Source: CAZOOK01 sp964581385
GTDB taxonomy: Bacteria; Pseudomonadota; Gammaproteobacteria; Nevskiales; Nevskiaceae
DNA length: 38,910 bases
Direction of reading: 5' to 3'
NCBI GenBank assembly: GCA_964581385.1
Contig: CAZOOK010000045.1
Coordinates: 1 to 38,910, forward strand
Shown: positions 6,949 through 15,813 of the stretch, piece after piece
Layout: each line of letters begins with the position of its first letter
Position numbering within the stretch: position 1 is the stretch's first letter
Position numbers and translations under genes: made by a program
The notes under the pieces: generated by a model
Told to the model about the DNA's origin: nothing
What the model saw: the letters and a program-made list of their open reading frames with translations, nothing else
Databases searched by the model: none

Positions 6949-7381
6949 ATGGACCTCCCCACTCACCTGGCCTCTGAAAGCCGGAATGAGGATGTCGAAG
7001 TTACTCAACCCACGAGGGAGAAAGTCCATGTCAACGATTATCCGCTTCGGCCTGGATTTGGCCAAAAACACGTTCTCGATCTGTGGCGTCGATGGCGACG
7101 AGCGCATCGTGCTGCGCAAAACCATCTCACGCAATGAACTGCCGACGTTCTTTTCCCAGCAGACGCCGGCCATCGTGGCGATGGAATCCGGCTCGGGCGC
7201 GCATCACTTGGCGCGCTCTTTCAAGGAAATGGGTCACACCCCGCGCATCATCGATCTGCGCTTGGTTGCACCCTATCGTCGTCAAGGCCGTTCGGGGAAA
7301 AACGACAGCAACGATGCTGAGGCCAACGCAACAAAATTTCGCATGGGATTCAGAAATCTCTATTCGAGGCGGGGCAGTTAA
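6949..7381 (+). pseudogene. IS110-family transposase remnant (5' end only)
   Basis: A reading frame starting at 7028 (GAGGGAG before the ATG) encodes the N-terminal quarter of an IS110 transposase: FGLDLAKNTFSICGVD (Asp), VAMESGSGAHHLARS (Glu) and GKNDSNDAEAN (Asp pair). Likeness stops near 7327; the frame then runs into unrelated sequence and ends at 7381. The full protein would be about 340 aa. The subterminal repeat-like ATGGACCTCCCC at 6949-6960 is the probable left end. The remainder of the element is missing. Confidence 0.75.
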
Positions 7382-7806
7382 GGGCCGCATAACTGCGGAG
7401 TTTTTCAGGAGTGCGTCGTGGCCGGCAATCCCCGGTATTGACCATTGACAACTCGTGCTGAGATCTCACGAATTACCAAGGTAAACAGCGCAACCTTCGG
7501 TATTGGTTGTTTGAATCCAATCGCTCACGATATCTGGCTGCTACAAGTTCTAAATTGCTTGCCCGAAAGCCGCCGGTCGCGACTGTCTCAAATGGGCTGA
7601 CAGCAAGAAATTCCAGCGTAATCGAAATTCAAAGGATTGTAATTTGTGCGGCAGGCGCCGCTCTGCACCGTTCGCCGGACCCGTGCAGCCTACCGCCCGT
7701 TCCTCCATCTTGCTTCGCCCGATACGGACTACACTCACGAATGTTGCGATTTAGCTCCGTTAAGGGTGATTCGCCCATTCCAACCAGTCGATGAGCCGCC
7801 AGCGCC
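7382..7806. other. Intergenic stretch before the UbiB-like gene
   Basis: I see no credible gene. The sequence lies between a broken insertion sequence and the kinase gene and should contain the promoter of the latter; no clear -35/-10 pair stands out. Confidence 0.4.
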
Positions 7807-9114
7807 ATGCCAATTAAATCCAAGGGCAGCGGCGAACGCACCGCCAAGTTGCTGGGCGTCGGCCTACGCACGCTGGGACGGTCGATGGCTAACCGTCTGC
7901 CGGGAGGTGACCGCGTCGAGCGCAGTGCCCGTCACTGGGCCGAGGTCGGCGAGGATTGGGTTAAAACGCTCGGTGAACTGCGCGGTGCAGCGATGAAAAT
8001 GGGCCAGCTCGCATCGCAGTATTCGGATCTGCTGCCGAAAACGCTCGCCGATCAACTCGTCAAGTTACAGAACGCGGTCGAGCCGCTGCCCTTCGAAGAA
8101 TTAAAGCCGGCGCTGAAACGCTACTGGAAGGCGGCGCAGTGGAAGCAGGTCGCCGACATCGACCCGATTGCTTTCGCAGCAGCCAGCATCGGCCAGGTGC
8201 ATCGCGCAACTCTCACCGACGGCCGCAAGGTCGTCGTCAAAATCCGCTACCCCGACATCGAGCACGCCGTCGATTCCGACATCAAGCAACTGCGCCGCCT
8301 AATTAGCGCCTCCAAGCTGCTGCCGCTCGACAATGCCGCCCTGAATCGCCTCATGGAGGAAGTACGTCAGCGCTTCAACGAGGAAACCAACTATCGCACC
8401 GAGCATGAGCACCTGCTGCATCTGCGGAGGCACGGCCAAGTTGACGGCATCGTCTATCCCACGCCGGTTGCCTCACTTTGCGCGGACGGTGTGCTGGTGA
8501 TGACCGAGGAGGTCGGCGAACCTCTGAGCATGGCCAAGTGCTGGCCCCAGGAAACACGCGACCGTATCGGCACCACGCTGTGCCGCTGGATCACGCACGA
8601 GATGTTCATCGCTCATGCCGTTCATGCCGATCCGCATCCCGGCAACTTCGCTTTTCGTCCAGACGGCAGCGTTGTCGTCTACGACTTCGGCTGTGTCAAA
8701 CAGGTCCCAGCCCCGATCGTCGAAGGCGTGCGCCGCGTGCTTCGCGCCGCCTGGCGCACTGACTGGCAGGAGCTGCATGACGCGGAGCTGGCGCTTCAAG
8801 GTGTCGGCGAGAAAGTCCGGCTCACCGAAGTGATTCCCGTCTATAACGATTTCGCCGATCTGACCTTGCGTCGCCTGTGCACCGACACGCTTTTCAACTA
8901 CGGCGACCCTTGCTTCATCGACGACCTCCGCGCCGCCGCACGCCGACACTACCGCCACGCCTTCACGTTCAAGCCGGTCAGTGACCTGATATTCGTGATG
9001 CGCGCAGTGAGCGGAACCTATTGGTTGCTGCGCACGCTGGGAGCGCAAGTGCCGATGGGACAGGTGCTTGCAGCGCACGACGTGGGGCCACTCAATGCCA
9101 GATGCTCGGCATAA
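7807..9114 (+). CDS. ABC1/UbiB-family protein kinase-like protein
   Basis: The 435-aa protein carries the marks of the ABC1 (AarF/UbiB/COQ8) family. These are the KxGQ-type segment AAMKMGQLASQ (about residues 60-70), the Ala-rich nucleotide loop AAASIGQVHRA, the VVVKIRYP lysine strand, the catalytic HADPHPGNF and the metal-binding VYDFGCVK. The family supports ubiquinone synthesis or lipid handling by ATP-dependent action. There is no long C-terminal pair of membrane helices as in E. coli UbiB (about 546 aa), and no ubiE/ubiJ neighbours. It is therefore one of the stand-alone members whose substrate is unknown. Confidence 0.85.
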   Translation: MPIKSKGSGERTAKLLGVGLRTLGRSMANRLPGGDRVERSARHWAEVGEDWVKTLGELRGAAMKMGQLASQYSDLLPKTLADQLVKLQNAVEPLPFEELKPALKRYWKAAQWKQVADIDPIAFAAASIGQVHRATLTDGRKVVVKIRYPDIEHAVDSDIKQLRRLISASKLLPLDNAALNRLMEEVRQRFNEETNYRTEHEHLLHLRRHGQVDGIVYPTPVASLCADGVLVMTEEVGEPLSMAKCWPQETRDRIGTTLCRWITHEMFIAHAVHADPHPGNFAFRPDGSVVVYDFGCVKQVPAPIVEGVRRVLRAAWRTDWQELHDAELALQGVGEKVRLTEVIPVYNDFADLTLRRLCTDTLFNYGDPCFIDDLRAAARRHYRHAFTFKPVSDLIFVMRAVSGTYWLLRTLGAQVPMGQVLAAHDVGPLNARCSA

Positions 9115-9299
9115 ACCAGCTGAATCGACTCATGTGTGTTAAGCGAAGCATTTGGGGATTCATCTCGCTAAGCCCAACGTGCCAATTACGGCCATCCGAT
9201 CATGGAATCAGGCTTCCCGGAAGCGGACGCTCGGTTTAGTCGTAGGGTACGATTACCCCGATTTCATGTGACGACAGGAGCTCTCAAACCACAGCAGAT

Positions 9300-9318
9300 T
9301 CCCCGGCAGAGCCGGGGA
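9300..9318. terminator. Stem-loop between convergent genes
   Basis: TCCCCGGC, loop AGA, GCCGGGGA forms a perfect 8-bp GC-rich stem between the kinase gene and the convergent gene at 9382. No U tract follows, so it may be a repeat-type hairpin rather than a classical terminator. Confidence 0.4.
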
Positions 9319-9381
9319 TTACCGCATTGAATTACAACTTGCGCCCTTATGAATATCGAGGAGTTACCACGTTTCTGAAAA

Positions 9382-9870
9382 TCAGGGTTCCCATGTGCCG
9401 GGAGTTGAAAGCCAGACATTGGGGTTGTTGCCTGCCCCGATCAGATAGCGAAAGACAGTTACTCCTGTCGTACAGCTGTAGAACTCGATGGTGGCGTCGG
9501 CATATCCGCTGTAGCCGTTGGTGTTGTGGAAATTGATTTGAGCGTTTGGAAGCACCGTGTGTGTCGCTTCGAGGGGGCTTGGATTTCCTTTATACCATTG
9601 GAAAGCTGTAACGCACTTGGTAGATCCCGTCTGATTCGTCCATACATAATTGATCGTGCGGGTGCCCTGATTGTCGGAGACGCCTAACGCAAGCGCATTC
9701 CCCGGAGTCCAGTCATAACCTGAGGTCGAGTGGGCAAATGTTGGTGGCGAGCCAATAATTCCCACGGAAAGTGCCGCAGACATTAACAGCACGCTGCGGC
9801 CCACTTTTCTCTCGATTTTTGTTGCTGACCACAGGTTGATCAGGTTCGATTTCATGTCATCAAAATTCAT
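9382..9870 (-). CDS. Secreted protein, unknown function
   Basis: This 162-aa protein starts at an ATG with GGAGG well placed before it. A charged N-terminal region (KSNLINLWSATKIERKVGR) leads to a hydrophobic stretch and a likely cleavage after SPPTFA. The mature part is rich in Asn, Thr, Gly and aromatic residues (YVWTNQTGSTKCVTAFQWY), has two Cys and looks all-beta. Proteins of this kind are often extracellular. The N-terminal extension before the hydrophobic core is unusually long for a Sec signal. No family is recognised. Confidence 0.65.
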   Translation of the reverse strand: MNFDDMKSNLINLWSATKIERKVGRSVLLMSAALSVGIIGSPPTFAHSTSGYDWTPGNALALGVSDNQGTRTINYVWTNQTGSTKCVTAFQWYKGNPSPLEATHTVLPNAQINFHNTNGYSGYADATIEFYSCTTGVTVFRYLIGAGNNPNVWLSTPGTWEP

Positions 9871-10710
9871 GTGAAGCCTCCAAAGTTCCTTTCGAAATGT
9901 ACATTACAATTCTCAAATACCAGTTTTGGATACGCCTGCCGCTTTATCAGTCATCGTTCATTCTGTATCTCCCTATTGACGTAAAAGTCCTACTCAGAAA
10001 TGCGCCGCGGTGCCTCGTATCGGCAAGCTTTTTCAGCATCGCAACCGCTATCCTTTATACTCAACAGCCGCTTTCGATCGACGGAAATTAACCAATGATT
10101 GACTTTCGCTGGTGCGCGATGCGGCGTTACCGGAGTGTGGCCAAAGCCGCATGCGTATCGGTTCGCGGCTGACTGGCAACGATGAGCATGTGATCGCGAA
10201 TCAACATCGCAAGCTAAGTGGCCTGACCCGCATCGAAGCCCCAGCTGGACGGGAATGACGTATCCAGCAGCGCGTATCCCGTAGTGTGGGAGTCGGTCAG
10301 CGTCGCCGCACCGAGATTCCCAAAGGACCCCTTGGTAACCGTTTATCATGTCGACGGGTTCGCCAGAAAAGCACTAGCTGATGAAAGCGAAACCATCACC
10401 GCATTTGCATGCACGCTCTTGGACGATAACGATTGCATTGCCAGTCACTCCATGACGCTTGTGCGGCTTCATTGCTATCAAGACAGGATGAATCTGTTTT
10501 GCGCCACAGTTTATTATTGAATAACGAGCAAGCGTGCGCTGAGCAGTTAGACCCTACGTCGATAACGTTATCCGATGATCCTGGATGAAACTGTGAACTC
10601 CGTCACAGTTGAATTGCATGGCATTGATAAATGGCGGCTGGCGCTCATCCAACGGATGTTCATTGCCCAATGATCTTCAAAATTCTTCGAGAGTTACCAT
10701 CTGCTCTGTT

Positions 10711-10746
10711 GCTGCCGTTCGCCACCGTCGGCTTGGGCTGGGACCG
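10711..10746 (+). repeat. Dispersed repeat, copy C
   Basis: GCTGCCGTTCGCCACCGTCG, then GCTTGGGCTGGGACCG, matches the copy at 24539-24575 at most positions. Confidence 0.5.
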
Positions 10747-10825
10747 CTGGTCGTCGGTGCGTGCCAAGAGCGGCCGGCGGGCCGCCTGAATTCGCTGCCC
10801 AAGAGCTGACGTTCGCTAGCGGGAA

Positions 10826-10875
10826 GTTACCCCCTGTCGCTGGAAATTCTTTGTTATCTATGTCCCCGACTGCTC
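10826..10875 (+). repeat. Diverged repeat, copy 2 of 2
   Basis: It pairs with 6501-6549 (shared GTTACC, CCTGTC, TTTGTTA and TATGTCCCCGACTG). The two copies are 4.3 kb apart in direct orientation. Confidence 0.5.
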
Positions 10876-11085
10876 ATCATTTCGCTGTGAGGAAGCGGGC
10901 CACGGTACTTGACGCGTGGGTCGTTTATTAGCCGATCGAGCGAGAGGCGATCATATTCGGGAGCGCGTTTCATGTCCCGGCGCGTGTGCAATTCGATAGG
11001 TCAGAGCCCGGACCCTACAGCCAGACCGCGGCTCCGTACCATGAATGGAAGACCGAAAAGAATCCTTTTCCGCTTGATGACGTTG

Positions 11086-12042
11086 TCAGCGCCTGGGGCC
11101 TGAATCTTCCGCCCCAACCTGAAAAGTCTGAATCAAGTGCCGCTCCGCCGGGTCAGACGGGTGCTGGAAAGCCTGACGCGGTTCCCCAACGTGCTGCTTA
11201 TCCAGCCAGCGCAGCAAATCAGCCCAGATGCGATTCGACTGCGCCGGCGTTGGCGCCTGACCGGATTGCGGCAGTTCGATCGTTATTACGGAAAGCTTGA
11301 GGTACAGGCCAGCGTAGTCGCCGAGCGATCCCGGATAAGCGCCCAGGCGTTGCAAGCTTAGATAACCCAGCCGCCGGGGCGGATCTCGCGGCCCATCGAA
11401 ATCGAGCAAGCCGTACGGCGCATGAATGGATACCACGGCATCCGGTTTGAATTCTTCGATTTGATCAATGATCCAGCGTGTCTCGGGCTCTGACGCCGGT
11501 TTCAGACCGGGATAGCGACGCGGGTCGCGATGGGTGGTCTTGACCCAATACTCATTCGCACGCTGGCTCCAGTCCGGCGTTGGGAAATTGCGGTTGAGAT
11601 CAACACCCGCGGAATTCGTGCGTCGTGATGGCTGCGCGAATACGCCGTCGAGATCCACGCACGGAAGCACGCGCCACTGAAAATGCGGGTCGTGATCGGA
11701 CGCCAGTTTTTCGAGCCACTGAAATGCGATCACCGCTGCGGATAATTCATCGCCGTGAATGCCGCCGAGCAGAAGTACGCGTGGAGGATGGCCATTGCCC
11801 AAAGGAGCGAAATCGCGGCTCAGCATCGCGCGACCTTGCGCCGTCGTATGGGTAGAGACCATCAAGCCATCGCGCCGGCATTGTCCTTCTTGGAATCCGC
11901 GGATGTGCTGTCCGAGTCGGCGACACAGTTGATCGACCGGATCGGACTCGGCCGCTGCCACTGGGTATACCCTCGTGGCCAGAAAGAAAAGAATAATCGC
12001 GTTGAAGAAAACAAAACCGAGTTTCGATTTGGGAAACACCAT
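11086..12042 (-). CDS. M14-family zinc carboxypeptidase (MpaA-like)
   Basis: The 318-aa protein has an N-terminal hydrophobic signal (MVFPKSKLGFVFFNAIILFF, then YPVAAAE), so it is exported. The M14 zinc site is GGIHGDELSA (His and Glu) plus SIHAP (second His). DLNRNFP supplies the substrate-binding Asn-Arg, and IELPQSG carries the catalytic Glu. The short size and motifs resemble murein-peptide amidases, which trim cell-wall peptides. I chose the ATG at 12042 because the signal peptide begins there; an in-frame extension upstream has no such character. It is the last gene of a run with DUF411 and the TonB-dependent receptor. Confidence 0.85.
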   Translation of the reverse strand: MVFPKSKLGFVFFNAIILFFLATRVYPVAAAESDPVDQLCRRLGQHIRGFQEGQCRRDGLMVSTHTTAQGRAMLSRDFAPLGNGHPPRVLLLGGIHGDELSAAVIAFQWLEKLASDHDPHFQWRVLPCVDLDGVFAQPSRRTNSAGVDLNRNFPTPDWSQRANEYWVKTTHRDPRRYPGLKPASEPETRWIIDQIEEFKPDAVVSIHAPYGLLDFDGPRDPPRRLGYLSLQRLGAYPGSLGDYAGLYLKLSVITIELPQSGQAPTPAQSNRIWADLLRWLDKQHVGEPRQAFQHPSDPAERHLIQTFQVGAEDSGPRR

Positions 12043-12130
12043 GCATGTGCCCTGAATCTGGTTGTAGTGCACCGTTCGACGCTTTTCAGATGTCTGACGG
12101 GCCACGTCGGGCACGGATGCTGTGATGCGA

Positions 12131-12637
12131 TCAATGTTGGGCATAGGGATGCATCGTGCCGTTGGGCTCAAAGAGAATCACGTCGTATGGTTTTCTTTCG
12201 TCACTGAAGGCCTCCATGCCTGGTGACGCGCCAGGCCAGCCGGGAACGGCGATTCCGCGTGCAGCGGGCCGTTCCGCCAGTAACCTGCGGATATCGCCGG
12301 CTGGGACGTGCCCAGCGATAACGTAGCCGTCAACGATGGCCACGTTTGCCGTACGCAGATTCCTCGGGACGCCCAGATACTGGCTCATGTGTCCGTGACC
12401 GGCTTCGTTGTCGACGCTGATGCGAAATCCTTGGCTGCGGAGGTACTCGATCCACGCGTTGCAGTCGCGGCAGTGCTCATCGCTGAAAACGAGAATCTCC
12501 GGACCGGTGGCGGGCGGTCCCGTCACCCATCGCGAATTGAAAACTCCCGCAACGAGCGCCGCCAGCGCAGCAGCCACCCCCACCGCCGCCAGCTGAACCT
12601 GCAGCTGCTGCGGAGTCGATTGACGCCGGCTTTGCAT
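12131..12637 (-). CDS. DUF411 protein, metal-associated
   Basis: The 168-aa protein has an N-terminal membrane anchor (about residues 13-33) and a DUF411 domain. The domain motifs are VAIVDGYVIAGHVPAGDIRRL, then RGIAVPGWPGASPGMEAFSD and YDVILFEPNGT. DUF411 proteins are usually found beside copper-resistance genes and normally have a CxxC-like metal motif (TCGCC) at the front of the domain. Here the equivalent position reads SDEHCRDCNAW, keeping two Cys with a changed spacing. It follows the receptor gene by about 80 bases and is probably co-transcribed. Confidence 0.8.
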   Translation of the reverse strand: MQSRRQSTPQQLQVQLAAVGVAAALAALVAGVFNSRWVTGPPATGPEILVFSDEHCRDCNAWIEYLRSQGFRISVDNEAGHGHMSQYLGVPRNLRTANVAIVDGYVIAGHVPAGDIRRLLAERPAARGIAVPGWPGASPGMEAFSDERKPYDVILFEPNGTMHPYAQH

Positions 12638-12720
12638 CTTTGCCAACGGTCCGTCACGTCCTTCAAAAATCGGCGCCGGCCTCGATCGGAGGACGGCACC
12701 GTTGAAGGCGCGCTACGGCT

Positions 12721-15198
12721 TCACAATGCGCCGAAGGGCTTGGCGATGCCGAAATAAAGCGCCGCCCGCGGTCCCCACGCCGGCGCGCCGACGCCGATGC
12801 CGGAGCCGTCGCGGATTTCGTTCTCGCGATCGAGCACATTGATGACCGCCGCCCGCAGATCGACGGTACCGAAGCTGTCGCTGATGAGTACCGAGCGGGC
12901 CGCCGATAGATCAAACTGCACGTTGGGCTTGAGCTTGCCGGTGTTGGCGAAACCCTCGCGCAGACCGTCTTCGTAAGTACCCTCGATGCCGAATGTTGTT
13001 TCCCACCAAACGTAAGAGGCGCCGCCCGATAGCGTCAGGGCCTGATTGTGATCGAGGTAGATGTAGTGCTGGCTGACATAAGCGAACTCCGTCGGATCGG
13101 GAAACGCGACAGCCTGGGCCGAGATGTTGTTCGTGGCCTGCGCTATCGAGCGTGCGGCATTCAGGTAAGCCGACAGCTTACCCTTGTGATACGCGTTGGT
13201 GAGCTCCACTCCATAGACGTGCCCCTGTTCGTAGTTGAACGGCGTAAAGATCAGCGCCGTGCCGAACTGGCCCTCGTCGATCAGGTTACGTGCATAGCGG
13301 TAGTACGCATCCAGTCCCACCGTGTACGAGGAAGTCAGCTGCTGCAGCACGCCGGCATCGAAGTAGTGAGAGCGCTCCGGCTGCACCGGACTGCTCAGCA
13401 CGCAGGGGTTGGTCGTGCTCGGCGTGCAGTTGGGCTGGTTAGCCGGCGCGGCGAGCGTCGTATTGGCGAATTTCTCGAACGTGGAATTGGCCACCAGTTC
13501 GCTCGGCGGTGGCGTGTAGTAACGCGCGTAGCCGGCGTGCAGGGTCGTGCTTGGTGTCAGGTAGTCGATCATGCCCAGGCGCGGACTCAGCTGCTGACCG
13601 GTGACGAAGGCGCTGACGTGGTCGTAGCGCAGCCCATAGTTGATCACAAGATTCCTGGTAGCCTTCCACTTGTCCTGCACATAAATGGACGCCAGCGTAT
13701 TGCCGTTCTTGGGATTGTTGTCGACGATGGTTTCTGCCGGACCGACGATATTGCCGTTCGCATCGGTGGGGAACACGCTCGAAGTATTGTCGGCGCGGAT
13801 GTTCTCGGTGCTCACCGTGAAGCCGCTACTGAGTGTGTGTGCATCACCCAGCGGATCACTCAAATCGCCCTGCATCCCCAATTCGCTCGCCTTGCGCTTG
13901 ATCGCGGAGGCGGCGTAGTTGAAGGCCAGGTCGCCCAGCGAATCGGGCTCGAATTGCACCGTGCTCTGGCGATCGAACAGCGCGAGCTGGTAGGTCAAAT
14001 CATCGACGCCGCTGCCGACGCCTTGCAGCGCGAGAATGCCGTAAAGATTCCGTTCGAACTGACGCTCGTTGAGGGCTGCCGAATCGTAGCCCGCCGAATC
14101 GAAATAGGCGGGATTGGTGAAGAGGCCGTTGGGATCAACCGGCTGCCCGGGATTGTTCGGTATTTCCAGCCGGGTGCCGGTGCCAGCGACCATAGCGCTG
14201 AGCTTGGTGTTTTCGTTGAGCAGGTACGAAAAGTAACCGAAACCTTTGCCCTGGTTGGTGCGGTCGTGAATCGCATTACTCGAATTGGTCGGATTTTCGA
14301 TGCCGAGCGTGTTGGTCAGATACTGCCCGGTGACATAAGACGTGAAGTTGCCGGTGGTCTTGCCGAGCTGGAAGCTGGGATTGAAAGTGTCTCGGCTCCC
14401 ACCGTAAACGTCGACGTCACCGCCGTTGAACTGGTCCTTGGTGACGATGTCGATGACGCCGGCGGTGCGCAGGCCGTATTGCGCCGGCAGCGCGCCGGTA
14501 TTGAGCGTAATGCTCTTAGCAAAGCGCGGATCGAGTACCTGGCCGAAGCCGCTGGTGCCGTCCGGCAGGATGATGCCGTTGAGGCGGTACTGGATATCGT
14601 TGTGGTCGCCACGGATGTGGAGCTGACCGAGGTTGTCGTTGGCTACGCCGGGCGCCTGCAGCAATACCTGGTTGAACGGGGTGTGATCACCCTCCGGCAA
14701 TTGCTCGATTGTTTTTGCGCTGAGGGTGTACTGGCTGCTGCCAGTGGACGGCGACAACGCGGTGCGTGCCTGCTCAAAGCGTTTTGCAGTGACGAAGACC
14801 GTTTGCAGCTGCTGGCTACCGAGGGCCAACTGTGTCTTGCTCGTGATCCCTCCGGCGACCTCGACTTCCGTGCTGTTCGAATTCTTACTGGCCGTCGCAG
14901 TGATCGTGTAGCGACCGGGTGCGAGGTCGTCGATGGTAAAGGTGCCCTGTGCATCCGTGCGGGTCCGAGCAACGATTTTGTCGGAGGCGTTGGAGAGCTG
15001 GATATTGACCGAGGGGATGGGATTGCCGTCGTCGCCGACGACGGTTCCTTGCAGAGTGCCTTCACGGGTGGAGGCCGGCCGAGCCTGGGGCTCTGCGGCG
15101 AGTACAGCGTGTGGAACGGCCGTGACTACGACCCCGAGATAGGCGGCAAGCAGATAACGGCGCGCGACAAAGCGCGCGGAAAAGGTGAACGAACGCAT
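12721..15198 (-). CDS. TonB-dependent outer-membrane receptor
   Basis: The 825-aa protein has a signal peptide ending near AVLAAEP. An N-terminal carboxypeptidase-regulatory-like beta domain (GTLQGTVVGDDGNPIPSVNI, about residues 45-125) comes next. The plug domain holds SAKTIEQLPEGD, APGVANDNLGQLHIRGDHND and YRLNGIILPDG, and a barrel ends at YFGIAKPFGAL. Such receptors take up metal complexes or other ligands with energy from TonB. Neighbours (small Cys/His proteins, DUF411) point to a metal ligand, but the sequence does not show which. The start at 15198 is preferred because AGAGG is 8-9 bases away; the ATG three codons upstream abuts it. Confidence 0.9.
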   Translation of the reverse strand: MRSFTFSARFVARRYLLAAYLGVVVTAVPHAVLAAEPQARPASTREGTLQGTVVGDDGNPIPSVNIQLSNASDKIVARTRTDAQGTFTIDDLAPGRYTITATASKNSNSTEVEVAGGITSKTQLALGSQQLQTVFVTAKRFEQARTALSPSTGSSQYTLSAKTIEQLPEGDHTPFNQVLLQAPGVANDNLGQLHIRGDHNDIQYRLNGIILPDGTSGFGQVLDPRFAKSITLNTGALPAQYGLRTAGVIDIVTKDQFNGGDVDVYGGSRDTFNPSFQLGKTTGNFTSYVTGQYLTNTLGIENPTNSSNAIHDRTNQGKGFGYFSYLLNENTKLSAMVAGTGTRLEIPNNPGQPVDPNGLFTNPAYFDSAGYDSAALNERQFERNLYGILALQGVGSGVDDLTYQLALFDRQSTVQFEPDSLGDLAFNYAASAIKRKASELGMQGDLSDPLGDAHTLSSGFTVSTENIRADNTSSVFPTDANGNIVGPAETIVDNNPKNGNTLASIYVQDKWKATRNLVINYGLRYDHVSAFVTGQQLSPRLGMIDYLTPSTTLHAGYARYYTPPPSELVANSTFEKFANTTLAAPANQPNCTPSTTNPCVLSSPVQPERSHYFDAGVLQQLTSSYTVGLDAYYRYARNLIDEGQFGTALIFTPFNYEQGHVYGVELTNAYHKGKLSAYLNAARSIAQATNNISAQAVAFPDPTEFAYVSQHYIYLDHNQALTLSGGASYVWWETTFGIEGTYEDGLREGFANTGKLKPNVQFDLSAARSVLISDSFGTVDLRAAVINVLDRENEIRDGSGIGVGAPAWGPRAALYFGIAKPFGAL

Positions 15199-15227
15199 TT
15201 GGGGCATCCTCTTGAACGAATAGGTGA

Positions 15228-15244
15228 CGCGGCCACAGGCCGCG
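15228..15244. other. Stem-loop between small Cys/His gene and receptor gene
   Basis: CGCGGCC, loop ACA, GGCCGCG is a perfect 7-bp stem in the 70-base gap between the two minus-strand genes. It could lower read-through or protect the upstream transcript. Confidence 0.4.
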
Positions 15245-15267
15245 CACGAAAAACTTCTTGATTTCGA

Positions 15268-15552
15268 TCAGATGAGGAGAGCCGGCGGACCGGTGCGATA
15301 CGGGCGTGCAAAATGGTACTGGGCTGCTGGTGGACGAGTTGCACTTGGCAGCGGTGCGACAGCATGGAACGGGTGGACGACCGCATGAGCGGTAATGGGT
15401 GCGCCTGCAGCCGAATGCGCGATGGCACAGATCGCGCACCCGCCCTGGGCCTTTGCCGAAAGCTCGTGTTCCGTGGCGTGGATCACGGCGGCGCACTGGC
15501 CGAGGAACAGCCAAACGGCAATCAGCAGAGGGACGAACGCACGACGGTTCAT
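15268..15552 (-). CDS. Small exported Cys/His protein, copy 1 (DUF2946-like)
   Basis: The 94-aa protein starts MNRRAFVPLLIAVWLFLGQ and is exported. After the signal it has the pattern H-x3-H-E-L (AAVIHATEHEL), then CAICAIAH, then a low-complexity Pro/Ala/His tail ending RTGPPALLI. The same pattern recurs in the proteins at 15814-16098 and 18662-18952. CxxC plus several His suggests binding of a transition metal in the periplasm or at the membrane. DUF2946 proteins found near metal TonB receptors are similar in layout; the assignment is tentative. An alternative start is ATG at 15585. It lies just upstream of the receptor gene. Confidence 0.7.
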   Translation of the reverse strand: MNRRAFVPLLIAVWLFLGQCAAVIHATEHELSAKAQGGCAICAIAHSAAGAPITAHAVVHPFHAVAPLPSATRPPAAQYHFARPYRTGPPALLI

Positions 15553-15633
15553 CGCTGCGCCGTTATGTGCCCTTTTAATGGTCATTGATGCCGAGCAACA
15601 GCATAAGCCTGACCCGGCGTAGTTTTGACTAGG

Positions 15634-15744
15634 TCAAAGGCGAACAACGCCGTGCTCCGTGCGCAGCGTGAATCTCACGGACAATGGCATTGCCACCTGC
15701 GGCCGGCGCACCGGCTCGGCGGCAAACGATTTGGACGAACGCAT
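15634..15744 (-). CDS. Small ORF, 36 aa, in duplicated DNA
   Basis: It begins MRSSKSFAAEPVRRPQ and has GAGG five or six bases before the ATG. The DNA from the stop of the Cys/His copy 2 gene through this ORF resembles the DNA after copy 3, where a 42-aa ORF occupies the same place. The last part, with FTLRTE, parallels FSRRTE there. It may be a real small peptide, a leader, or a relic of a receptor start (the receptor also begins MRSF). Confidence 0.3.
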   Translation of the reverse strand: MRSSKSFAAEPVRRPQVAMPLSVRFTLRTEHGVVRL

Positions 15745-15813
15745 GACGATCCTCGAAAAATCGGTGCAGACGCCGCGTACTGCCGGCGTCAGGAAACTAC
15801 TCGGAAAGTCCGA

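Larger units (their letters stand above)
9871..11085. other. 1.2-kb gene-poor stretch with repeats
   Basis: No convincing gene is present. It contains the dispersed repeat copy at 10711-10746 and the repeat at 10826-10875. A 39-aa minus-strand ORF (10854-10973) starts MKRAPEYDRLSLDRLINDP and looks like the end of a larger decayed gene. A plus-strand ORF of 78 aa (10284-10520) has no ribosome-binding site or family likeness. Confidence 0.4.

Noticed and set aside
9300..9318. A classical rho-independent terminator
   Set aside because: The stem is strong, but no T tract follows on either strand, so it is listed with low confidence only.
10284..10520. A 78-codon plus-strand frame
   Set aside because: No ribosome-binding site, no recognised motif, and it lies in a stretch of decayed sequence.
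13048..15261. A 737-codon open frame on the plus strand
   Set aside because: It is the antisense of the TonB-dependent receptor gene; it has no family likeness, and long mirror frames are usual in GC-rich genes.
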